Assembly (NCBI RefSeq): GCF_019977395.1
Contig: NZ_AP024660.1
Coordinates: forward strand, 4,340,001-4,404,000
Direction: 5' to 3'
Source: Arthrobacter sp. NicSoilC5
GTDB lineage: Bacteria; Actinomycetota; Actinomycetes; Actinomycetales; Micrococcaceae
DNA length: 64,000 bases
Below, in pieces: positions 7,795 to 15,317 of this stretch. Below the pieces are notes generated by a model that was not told the origin of the DNA, ran no database searches, and saw only the letters and a program-made list of their open reading frames with translations. Every line of letters starts with the position of its first letter. Position 1 is the first letter of the stretch. The position numbers and the translations under genes are program-made.

Positions 7795-9027
7795 GTGAAT
7801 GACGAAACACCGGTCCGCGCCAAAAGCGCTGCGCCGCAGCCGGAACCTTTGCTGGATACGTCCAGGGATTCCGACGAGCCCGCGTTCTCCTGGCTGACGC
7901 CCACTGATGGCGGCAAGTCCGACGGCGACAACACCGACGGCGACACGTCCGGCGGAGAGAAACCCGGCGGCGACAAGACTGACGGGGCAGAACCGCTCGG
8001 GGCCGGGCCTGCGCGGCAGGAGTCCACGGCAGAAGGCAACGCCGCCCAGCCCGAAAGCCGTGCCCACCGCAGGGCTGCGGAAGCCGCCGTCGAATCCTCC
8101 GCCACGGGGAATGCCGGTGCCGGCCCGTCTGCCGCCGGCAGGCCCGGCTCCGGCCCGTCAACCGCCACCGCCTCCACGGACGGGCATGCCGGCAGCAGTG
8201 CCTCGCCGGTTTTCAAGGAGCCCCTTCCCACCTCCGCCCTGCACGTCCGTCCCCCTGAGGAGGAAGTGGAGCGCCGCAACGCCCAGCGTGAAAGCGCCGC
8301 GAACGCCAAGCCTGTGGCGCCCCGCGTCATGCAGGTCCTGCTGGCCATCATTTACCCGTTCATCCTCCTGATCCTTGCCGTCCGGGCGGTGACCACCCCG
8401 CTCTTCCTCTGGGTGGAGTACAACCGTCCCGGTTTCCCGGGCGATGGCTACGGCTTCAGCACCGACGACAGGATGACCTACGGCTCCTACGCCGTGGACT
8501 ACCTCCTCAACTGGTCCGGCCCCAGGTACCTGGGCGATCTGGTGCAGCGCGGCGGCGATAAACTCTTCAAGGACGGCGAAGTCAGCCACATGGCCGACGT
8601 CAAAACGGTCATCCTGTCCACCTTCGGCGCCGGTGCGCTGCTGCTCCTCCTGGCGCTGATCGCAATCCTGTACCTGCGCAGGCGCAGCACCGGCGGAGTC
8701 CGGCGGGGCCTCTTCGCCGGCTCCATCATCACGCTGGTCCTCATCCTGGGCCTGGGAGCACTGGCGGCACTGGGCTGGCAGCAGTTCTTCACCGAGTTCC
8801 ACCGGATCTTCTTCGCTGACGGGTCCTGGACGTTCAGCCTGGACGACACCCTGATCAGGCTGTTCCCCAGCCAGTTCTGGATCGACGCGGGCATCGGCAT
8901 CGGTGCCCTGGTGCTCCTGGCGTCCATCGTGACGCTGGTGCTCACGTGGCCCACCCGCCGCCGCCGCGGTGTTGCGCCGCAGGAAAAGCGCGTGGACGGG
9001 GAGCAGGAAAAGGTGGATCAGCCGTAG
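7795..9027 (+). CDS. TIGR01906 (DUF1461) family membrane protein with long disordered N-terminus
   Basis: A 410-residue protein from GTG 7795. Residues 1-170 are low complexity, rich in Gly, Asp, Ser, Ala and Pro with near-repeats of DG/GG pairs around 38-65, and are probably cytoplasmic and unstructured. The rest is the TIGR01906 core: a helix at about 180-205, then TYGSYAVDYLLNWSG and EVSHMADVKTVI, followed by three more helices. The family has an unknown role. Its stop overlaps the convergent fadD stop by 10 bp. A TAGGCT hexamer near 7722 and a 9-bp hairpin (CGCACCGGC arm) precede the gene. Confidence 0.85.
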   Translation: MNDETPVRAKSAAPQPEPLLDTSRDSDEPAFSWLTPTDGGKSDGDNTDGDTSGGEKPGGDKTDGAEPLGAGPARQESTAEGNAAQPESRAHRRAAEAAVESSATGNAGAGPSAAGRPGSGPSTATASTDGHAGSSASPVFKEPLPTSALHVRPPEEEVERRNAQRESAANAKPVAPRVMQVLLAIIYPFILLILAVRAVTTPLFLWVEYNRPGFPGDGYGFSTDDRMTYGSYAVDYLLNWSGPRYLGDLVQRGGDKLFKDGEVSHMADVKTVILSTFGAGALLLLLALIAILYLRRRSTGGVRRGLFAGSIITLVLILGLGALAALGWQQFFTEFHRIFFADGSWTFSLDDTLIRLFPSQFWIDAGIGIGALVLLASIVTLVLTWPTRRRRGVAPQEKRVDGEQEKVDQP

Positions 9028-10847
9028 ATCTTGGCGATCTCCGCCTGGAACTCCTTGACGACGGCGGCCCGCTTCAGTTTCAGTGACGGCGTCAGGTGCC
9101 CGGACTCCACGCTGAATTCGGCGTCCAGGAGCCTGAACGTCCGTACCGACTCGGCTTTGGACACCATCTGGTTGGCAAGGTCCACTGCCTCCTGAAGGGC
9201 GGCCAGGACCTGGGGGTCGCCGGCAGCTTCACTGAGGGGGAGCGGAGGCAGGCCACGCTCGGACCGCCAGTCGGCAACGCCTTCCGGGTCCAGCGTCAGC
9301 AGGGCCGAGACGAAGGGCTTGCCGTCGCCCACCACCACCGCATGGCCCACCAGCTGGTGGGCGCGGATCTTTTCCTCCAGCGGCCCCGGCGCCACGTTCT
9401 TGCCGCCTGCAGTGACCAGCAGGTCCTTCTTCCGGCCCGTGACGGTGAGGAAGCCGTCCTTGTCCAGGACGCCAAGGTCCCCGGTGCGGAAGAAGCCGTC
9501 CACGAACGCTTCGGCGTTCGCCGCCGGGTTGCCGTGGTAGCCCCTGAAGACGCCGATTCCTTTCACCAGGATTTCGCCGTCTTCAGCAACGCGAATGGTG
9601 GTGCCCGGAATGGGGATCCCCACAGTTCCCACCTTGGTGCGGGACGGGGTGTTGGCGGTGCAGGGCGCCGTGGTCTCGGTCAGCCCGTAACCCTCCAGGA
9701 CGGGAATGCCCACGCCACGGAAAAAGTGTGCATCCTCGGACGCCAGCGGGCTGGCCCCCGAAACGGTGTATCCCACCTCTCCGCCCAGCGCCTGGCGCAG
9801 CCGCGGATAGACCAGGCGGTCATACACCGCATGCCGGGCCCGGACCAGCAGCCCGGGGCCCGGACCGTCGCCCCGGCTCTGCCGGTCCAGTTCCCGGGAG
9901 TACGCGATCGCGGCTGCTGCCGCGGCATCGAACAGTCTCCCCTTGCCTGCCACGGCGGCCTTGTGCGCCGCCGTTGCCCGGACCTTTTCGAAGATGCGCG
10001 GCACCACCAGCAGGAAGGTGGGCCGGAACGTGCCGAGGTCTTCCAGGAGCTGCGCCGCGCCCGGAGTGTGTCCCAGGGTTGCCCCTGCGGCCAGGCAGAC
10101 CACCTGGACCGCCCGGGCCAGCACGTGGGCCAGCGGCAGGAACATCAAGGTGCGGGCCTGGTCCTTTTGCAGGATTTCGGGCAGGAACGCAACGATGTTT
10201 CTGGCCACCAGGGCGAAGTTCCCGTGCGTGATCTCGCAGCCCTTGGGCTTTCCCGTGGTGCCCGAGGTGTACACCAGCGAGGCGAGGTCGGCCAGCCCCG
10301 CGCGGCTGCGCTGCCGCTCCAGCTCGGCGTCGCTGACTCCGGTGCCTGCAGCGGCGAGGCTGGCAAGGTCCGGGGCCTCGCCGTCGTAATCCATCCGCAC
10401 CACGTTGACCAGGCGGTCGCTGAGCTCGGCGGAACCTGCCACCACGCCGGTGACCAGCTGCACCGTGGCGCGGTCGCCGGCGAAGACGCGGCGGACTCCG
10501 GCGTCCTGGATGATCCACTGCACCTGGCTTGCGGAGGACGTCTCGTAGATGGGTACCGTGACGCCGCCGGCGAACCAGATGGCAAAGTCCACCAGCGTCC
10601 ACTCATAGGAGGTGCGGGACATGACGGCCACGGTGTCGCCGGGCTCCAGGCCGCCGGCGATCAGGCCTTTGGCCAGGGCGCTGACGTCCTGCAGGAACTT
10701 CTGCGCGGTGACATCCACCCAGCCGTTGGCACCCTTCCGCCGGTACAGGGCGTGGGCCGGGTTGACGGCGTGCTGCTCCAGCAGCAGGTCCGTTACGTTG
10801 CTGTCGGCGTCAAGCTCAACCAGCAGTTCGGTACTCGCTTCTCTCAC
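9018..10847 (-). CDS. AMP-dependent long-chain acyl-CoA synthetase
   Basis: A 609-residue adenylating enzyme (ANL superfamily, FadD15-like) that activates fatty acids with ATP and CoA. The ATP-grasping loop YTSGTTGKPKG lies near residue 195, GYGLTETTAP near 390, and GWF-type RTGDLGVLDKDGFLTVTGRKKD near 455-477. The C-terminal hinge and lysine region (SLKLKRAAVVKE) is complete. The start is GTG 10847 with a GGAGA ribosome-binding site. Substrate length cannot be read from sequence. It runs in the same direction as pmt but is separated from it by about 70 bp. Confidence 0.93.
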   Translation of the reverse strand: MREASTELLVELDADSNVTDLLLEQHAVNPAHALYRRKGANGWVDVTAQKFLQDVSALAKGLIAGGLEPGDTVAVMSRTSYEWTLVDFAIWFAGGVTVPIYETSSASQVQWIIQDAGVRRVFAGDRATVQLVTGVVAGSAELSDRLVNVVRMDYDGEAPDLASLAAAGTGVSDAELERQRSRAGLADLASLVYTSGTTGKPKGCEITHGNFALVARNIVAFLPEILQKDQARTLMFLPLAHVLARAVQVVCLAAGATLGHTPGAAQLLEDLGTFRPTFLLVVPRIFEKVRATAAHKAAVAGKGRLFDAAAAAAIAYSRELDRQSRGDGPGPGLLVRARHAVYDRLVYPRLRQALGGEVGYTVSGASPLASEDAHFFRGVGIPVLEGYGLTETTAPCTANTPSRTKVGTVGIPIPGTTIRVAEDGEILVKGIGVFRGYHGNPAANAEAFVDGFFRTGDLGVLDKDGFLTVTGRKKDLLVTAGGKNVAPGPLEEKIRAHQLVGHAVVVGDGKPFVSALLTLDPEGVADWRSERGLPPLPLSEAAGDPQVLAALQEAVDLANQMVSKAESVRTFRLLDAEFSVESGHLTPSLKLKRAAVVKEFQAEIAKIYG

Positions 10848-10914
10848 AGCAGGTCTCCGTTTCCGCTGCCACGCCGCGGCAGCGGCTCCATCAGGTCTCT
10901 GTTGCCATCCTGCC

Positions 10915-12642
10915 CTAGATCCAGGATGGCATCCACATCCGGACTTTCCAGTCGACGTACGGGATCACTTCGGCCGTCCAGATCGGGTAGAAGAAAGCCG
11001 ACAGCAGCAATACCGCGGCAAGGAACAGGACCACCAGGTACAGTCCGGAGCGACGGCGCCACGGCGGATCCGAGGACCTTCCCAGCACCAGCCCCAGGCA
11101 GTACACCAGGGCCAGGACCAGGAACGGTTCAAAGGAGACCGCGTAGAAGTAGAACATGGTCCGCTCCGGATACATGAACCACGGCAGGTAGCCCGCAGCC
11201 ACGCCGGCCAGCACGGCCCCGGCGCGCCAGTCCCGGCGTCCCGCCCACCAGAACAGCAGGACCACCAGCGCGATGGCCGCCGGCCACCAGATCAGCGGGT
11301 TCCCGACCGACAGGATGGCGGAGGTGCACTTCTCCACGTCACAGCCCGGGGTGCCCTGGGGCGGGGATTCATAGAAGAACGACGTGGGCCGCCCCATCAC
11401 CAGCCAGCTCCAGGCGCTGGCCTGGTAGGGGTGCTCCGAACTCAGGCCCTGATGGAAGTTGTACGCCTCCAGGTGGTAGTGGACCAGGGACCTGACTGAG
11501 TCGGGGAGCCACCCCCATTCCGCCGACGGGTTGCTTTCCGCCCAATGGCGGAAGTAGGCGTTGTCCGACAGGAACCAGCCTGTCCAGGTCGCCGAGTAGA
11601 CGATCCCTGCCACGGGGACCATGCCGATGAACGCCGGGATGCCGTCCCGGATGGCTCCGCCGCTGATCCAGCCCCGGATGCCCGCCACCCGCCGGGCGTT
11701 GAGGTCCCAGAGCAGGGTGAGGAGGCCAAAACCGGCCAGGAAGAACAGGCCCGACCATTTGGTGCCCACCGCCAGGCCCATGCAGACCCCGGCGGCAACC
11801 CGCCACCAGCGCACGCCCAGCCATGGGCCGGTCAGCAACGTGCCGGCCGGTGGCTGTCCGCCGTTCGCGGCAGCGGCGCGTGCCAGCCGTGCGGCCAGGC
11901 GGCGGCGCCCGTCGTCGCGGTCCATCAGCAGGGCGCCGAAGGCGGCAAGGATCCAGAACGTGAGGAAGATGTCCAGCAGCGATGTCCGGGACATCACCAG
12001 GTGGTGGCCGTCGACGGCGAGGAGCAGCCCCGCCGCGCCCGCCAGGGGAAGCGAGCGGAACAGTTTCAGGGCGATCAGGGAGACCAGCAGCACGGTGAGG
12101 GTGCCCGTAAGTGCTGCCGCGAAGCGCCAGCCAAAGGGGTTCTCCGGCCCGAACAGCCACATGCCCGCCGCAATCATCCATTTGCCGACCGGCGGATGGA
12201 CCACATATTCCGGAGTGTTCAGCAGGACATCGGGGTTCCCGGCGTTGAAGGAATCATTGGCTTTGTCCGGCCAGCTGCGTTCGTAGCCGCTGATCAGGTA
12301 GGAGTAGGCATCCTTGACGTAGTACGTCTCGTCGAACACCAGCTTGTGCGGCACTTCGAGGCGGATGAACCGGAGGAGGCCGCCGGCCACCGCCGTGAGC
12401 ACCGGGACCAGGATGTACCAGAGCCGCAGCGACGGCGGATAGTCGCGCCAGGATAGTCCGGTACCGATCAGCCTGGTCGTCAGCGCCTCGGCGGTGAACG
12501 CTTCGTCCGGCCGGCTGATCCAGGGCCGGACTGCTTTCCCGCCGGGTTCCCCTGCAGTGGCGCCGGTGCCGGCTGGGGATGCCGCCGGGCTGGGTTTCCC
12601 GGCCCCGGCGGGCCGCGTCGAGGTCTGCGTCACGAGCCCCAT
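10915..12642 (-). CDS. pmt: Dolichyl/polyprenyl-phosphate-mannose--protein mannosyltransferase
   Basis: A 575-residue multi-pass GT39 enzyme that transfers mannose from polyprenyl-phosphate-mannose to exported proteins. ATG 12642 (MGLVTQTSTRPAG) follows AAAAGG; open frame further upstream is not needed. The essential acidic pair of the first external loop is visible in LVFDETYYVKDAYSY (about residue 115), followed by HPPVGKWMI, and further helices continue to the C-terminus. It is divergent from rsmI, the same arrangement as M. tuberculosis Rv1002c/Rv1003, which supports the assignment. Confidence 0.93.
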   Translation of the reverse strand: MGLVTQTSTRPAGAGKPSPAASPAGTGATAGEPGGKAVRPWISRPDEAFTAEALTTRLIGTGLSWRDYPPSLRLWYILVPVLTAVAGGLLRFIRLEVPHKLVFDETYYVKDAYSYLISGYERSWPDKANDSFNAGNPDVLLNTPEYVVHPPVGKWMIAAGMWLFGPENPFGWRFAAALTGTLTVLLVSLIALKLFRSLPLAGAAGLLLAVDGHHLVMSRTSLLDIFLTFWILAAFGALLMDRDDGRRRLAARLARAAAANGGQPPAGTLLTGPWLGVRWWRVAAGVCMGLAVGTKWSGLFFLAGFGLLTLLWDLNARRVAGIRGWISGGAIRDGIPAFIGMVPVAGIVYSATWTGWFLSDNAYFRHWAESNPSAEWGWLPDSVRSLVHYHLEAYNFHQGLSSEHPYQASAWSWLVMGRPTSFFYESPPQGTPGCDVEKCTSAILSVGNPLIWWPAAIALVVLLFWWAGRRDWRAGAVLAGVAAGYLPWFMYPERTMFYFYAVSFEPFLVLALVYCLGLVLGRSSDPPWRRRSGLYLVVLFLAAVLLLSAFFYPIWTAEVIPYVDWKVRMWMPSWI

Positions 12643-12675
12643 GCTACCTTTTGCGGCTGGAAGACCCGGCAGCAG

Positions 12676-12681
12676 TAGGCT
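12676..12681 (+). promoter_or_regulatory. -10 hexamer (TAGGCT) for rsmI, probable leaderless start
   Basis: TAGGCT ends 6 nt before GTG 12688. No ribosome-binding site is visible. Confidence 0.5.
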
Positions 12682-12687
12682 TGGTGG

Positions 12688-13563
12688 GTGGACCCGAACC
12701 CCAGCCCCCTTCCCGAGCCCGCCCCTTCGACGGCGGGACGGATCGTCCTTGCCGCCACTCCGATCGGGAACACCGGCGATGCCTCCGCCCGGCTGGTGGA
12801 ACTGCTGGGCACCGCGGACATCGTGGCGGCAGAGGACACCCGGCGGCTGCACCGCCTGGTCCAAAGCCTAGGTGTCGCCGTTGCGGGCCGCGTCATCAGC
12901 TACCACGAACACAATGAGGCCACCCGGACGGCCGAGCTCCTGGACCAGGTCCGTGCAGGCAGCACCCTTCTCATGGTTACGGACGCCGGGATGCCCGCGG
13001 TGTCCGACCCCGGTTTCCGCCTGGTGGAGGGGGCCATCGCCGCGGGACTTCCCGTGACCGCTGTCCCCGGGCCGTCCGCGGTCCTCACGGCGCTGGCATT
13101 GTCCGGCCTGCCCACTGACCGGTTCTGCTTTGAAGGATTCCTGCCCCGCAAGGCCGGTGAGAGGGCCTCGCGCCTCGCGGACCTTGCAGGGGAGCGGCGC
13201 ACCATGGTGTTCTTCGAGGCACCGCACCGGCTTGAAGCCATGCTGCGGGCCCTGCGGGAGAGGTTCGGCCCGGACCGGCCCATCGCAGTGTGCCGGGAAC
13301 TGACCAAGACGTATGAGGAAGTCATCCGCGGCACCGTGGGCGAGCTCCTGCAGTGGGCTGAGGACAACGAGGTCCGCGGCGAGATTGCCGTGGTGCTTGG
13401 CGGCGCCCCCGAACAGGCAGCCGGCACCCCGGAGGACCACGTTGCGGCCGTCAATGAACTGGTGGCCCAGGGCATCCGGCTGAAGGAGGCCGTAGCCGCC
13501 GTCGCCGAAGATGCCCGGGTCAGCAAGCGGGAGCTCTACTCGGCGGTCCTGGCCGCACGGTAG
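12688..13563 (+). CDS. rsmI: 16S rRNA (cytidine1402-2'-O)-methyltransferase
   Basis: A 291-residue SAM-dependent methyltransferase of the tetrapyrrole-methylase fold that 2'-O-methylates C1402 in the ribosomal P site. Family blocks are ATPIGNTGDASARLVELL (about residue 25), AEDTRRLHRL, SYHEHNE, DAGMPAVSDPG (about 98-108), VPGPSAVLTAL, and FFEAPHRLEAMLRALRERFG. The length is normal. GTG 12688 is preferred because of the -10 hexamer just upstream. The 26-bp palindrome after the gene probably ends transcription. Confidence 0.96.
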   Translation: MDPNPSPLPEPAPSTAGRIVLAATPIGNTGDASARLVELLGTADIVAAEDTRRLHRLVQSLGVAVAGRVISYHEHNEATRTAELLDQVRAGSTLLMVTDAGMPAVSDPGFRLVEGAIAAGLPVTAVPGPSAVLTALALSGLPTDRFCFEGFLPRKAGERASRLADLAGERRTMVFFEAPHRLEAMLRALRERFGPDRPIAVCRELTKTYEEVIRGTVGELLQWAEDNEVRGEIAVVLGGAPEQAAGTPEDHVAAVNELVAQGIRLKEAVAAVAEDARVSKRELYSAVLAAR

Positions 13564-13595
13564 CGGGCAGCGAAGCCGTTCGTGACGCGCTGCGC

Positions 13596-13621
13596 CCGTG
13601 CTGTGCAGCTGCACAGCACGG
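13596..13621 (+). terminator. 26-bp perfect palindrome after rsmI, probable terminator
   Basis: The sequence is a perfect inverted repeat centred on AGCT, forming an 11-bp hairpin with a four-base loop. There is no T-tract, so termination is inferred from placement 33 bp after the rsmI stop. An operator for the downstream dehydrogenase is the alternative. Confidence 0.45.
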
Positions 13622-13756
13622 CGGCGATTCCGCAGTGCGCAACGGCGTAGACCATGGGGGTGGCCCGCAGTAGTCTGGCAGTTAATCAGCCCCATGATCC
13701 CGGTCACTCCGGCCGCGGCGACGGGCTGCCACAACCCTACCGACGAGGGAGTCATC

Positions 13757-15256
13757 GTGACTGTCACTGCACAGCCGGCCGTTACCGCCGAGCGCGAAAC
13801 CCGGCTTTTGGCCTCCGTTCCCACTGGGCTGCTCATCAACGGTGAGTGGCGCGACGCCGCGTCCGGCAAGACGTTCGACGTCGAGGATCCCGCCACCGGG
13901 AAGGTGCTGCTGAGCATTGCCGACGCCGGCCCCGAAGATGGTGCGGCGGCCCTGGACGCTGCCGCGGCAGCCCAGGAGTCCTGGGCGAAGGTACCGCCCC
14001 GCGAACGGGGGGAAATCCTCCGCCGGGCCTTCGACCTGGTGACGGAACGGGCTGAAGACTTCGCCCTCCTGATGACCCTGGAAATGGGAAAGCCGCTGGC
14101 CGAAGCCCGCGGCGAAGTGACGTACGGGGCGGAGTTCCTGCGCTGGTTCTCTGAGGAAGCAGTACGTGCCTTCGGGCGTTACTCGGTGTCTCCGGACGGC
14201 AAATCCCGCCTCCTGGTGGCCAAGAAGCCGGTAGGCCCCTGCCTGCTGATCACCCCGTGGAACTTCCCGCTGGCCATGGCCACCCGCAAGATCGCGCCCG
14301 CCGTCGCTGCCGGCTGCACCATGGTGCTGAAGTCCGCGAACCTCACGCCGCTGACGTCCCAGCTGTTCGCCGCCGTCATGCAGGAGGCCGGCCTGCCCGC
14401 CGGTGTCCTCAACGTCATCCCCACCTCCACGGCCGGGGCCACCACGGGACCGCTGATCAAGGATTCCCGCCTCCGCAAGCTGTCCTTCACCGGCTCCACC
14501 GAGGTGGGCCGCCGCCTGCTGGCCGACGCCTCCGAAAACGTGCTGCGCACTTCCATGGAGCTGGGCGGCAATGCCCCGTTCCTGGTCTTCGAGGACGCCG
14601 ACCTGGATGCTGCCGTCACCGGCGCGATGGCCGCAAAGCTCCGCAACATGGGCGAGGCCTGCACCGCTGCCAACCGGTTCATCGTCCATGAGTCGGTGGC
14701 GGCCGAATTCGCCGAGAAGTTCGCCGCGAAGATGAAGGAAATGACCACCGCCCGGGGCACCGAACCCGAATCCAAGGTGGGCCCGCTGATCGACGGCAAG
14801 AGCCGGGACAAGGTGCACGAGCTGGTCTCCGACGCCCTGGCCTCCGGTGCCAAGGCAGTCCTGGGCGGCGCTCCCGTGGAGGGGCCGGGCTACTTCTACC
14901 AGCCCACCATCCTGTCCGGCGTTTCCGAGGGGACCCGGATCCTGTCCGAGGAAATCTTCGGCCCGGTTGCCCCGATCATCACCTTCAGCAGCGAGGACGA
15001 GGCCGTCCGGCTGGCCAACAACACCGAATACGGCCTGGTGGCGTACGTCTTCACCAAGGACATCAACCGCGGTATCCGGATGGGTGAGCGGCTGGAAACC
15101 GGCATGCTGGGCCTGAACGCCGGGGTCATCTCCAACGCTGCGGCACCTTTCGGTGGCGTGAAGCAGTCGGGCCTGGGCCGCGAAGGCGGCCTGGAAGGCA
15201 TCGAGGAGTACCTCTACACGCAGTACATCGGCATCGCCGACCCCTACGCCGGCTAG
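13757..15256 (+). CDS. gabD: NAD(P)-dependent succinate-semialdehyde dehydrogenase-type enzyme
   Basis: A 499-residue aldehyde dehydrogenase. The start is GTG 13757 (VTVTAQPAVTAERE) with GACGAGGGA upstream; the frame is open further left but lacks a better start. Landmarks are TPWNFPLAMATRKIAPAV (about 172), FTGSTEVGRRLL (NAD site), the general base Glu in SMELGGNAPF (about 277), the nucleophile Cys in NMGEACTAANRF (about 306), and EEIFGPVAPI. GabD-type specificity is the best family guess; other semialdehydes are possible. No gabT or transporter is adjacent, so it stands alone between rsmI and the convergent transglutaminase operon. Confidence 0.88.
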   Translation: MTVTAQPAVTAERETRLLASVPTGLLINGEWRDAASGKTFDVEDPATGKVLLSIADAGPEDGAAALDAAAAAQESWAKVPPRERGEILRRAFDLVTERAEDFALLMTLEMGKPLAEARGEVTYGAEFLRWFSEEAVRAFGRYSVSPDGKSRLLVAKKPVGPCLLITPWNFPLAMATRKIAPAVAAGCTMVLKSANLTPLTSQLFAAVMQEAGLPAGVLNVIPTSTAGATTGPLIKDSRLRKLSFTGSTEVGRRLLADASENVLRTSMELGGNAPFLVFEDADLDAAVTGAMAAKLRNMGEACTAANRFIVHESVAAEFAEKFAAKMKEMTTARGTEPESKVGPLIDGKSRDKVHELVSDALASGAKAVLGGAPVEGPGYFYQPTILSGVSEGTRILSEEIFGPVAPIITFSSEDEAVRLANNTEYGLVAYVFTKDINRGIRMGERLETGMLGLNAGVISNAAAPFGGVKQSGLGREGGLEGIEEYLYTQYIGIADPYAG

Positions 15257-15280
15257 CCCCGGCAGTCCGCAAGACCACAC

Positions 15281-15309
15281 GTGCCGGCCGGGACTTCCCC
15301 GGCCGGTAC
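15281..15309. terminator. Shared hairpin between convergent gabD and the transglutaminase gene
   Basis: A 12-bp GC-rich stem (15281-15292 with 15298-15309, one G-T pair) with a five-base loop lies in the gap between two convergent stops. No clear T-tract is present on either strand. Confidence 0.6.
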
Positions 15310-15317
15310 CTGTGTGT

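Noticed and set aside
9018..12642. fadD plus pmt as a glycolipid biosynthesis cluster
   Set aside because: No acyltransferase, polyketide synthase or other partner adjoins; pmt has its usual rsmI neighbour and fadD only happens to lie downstream.
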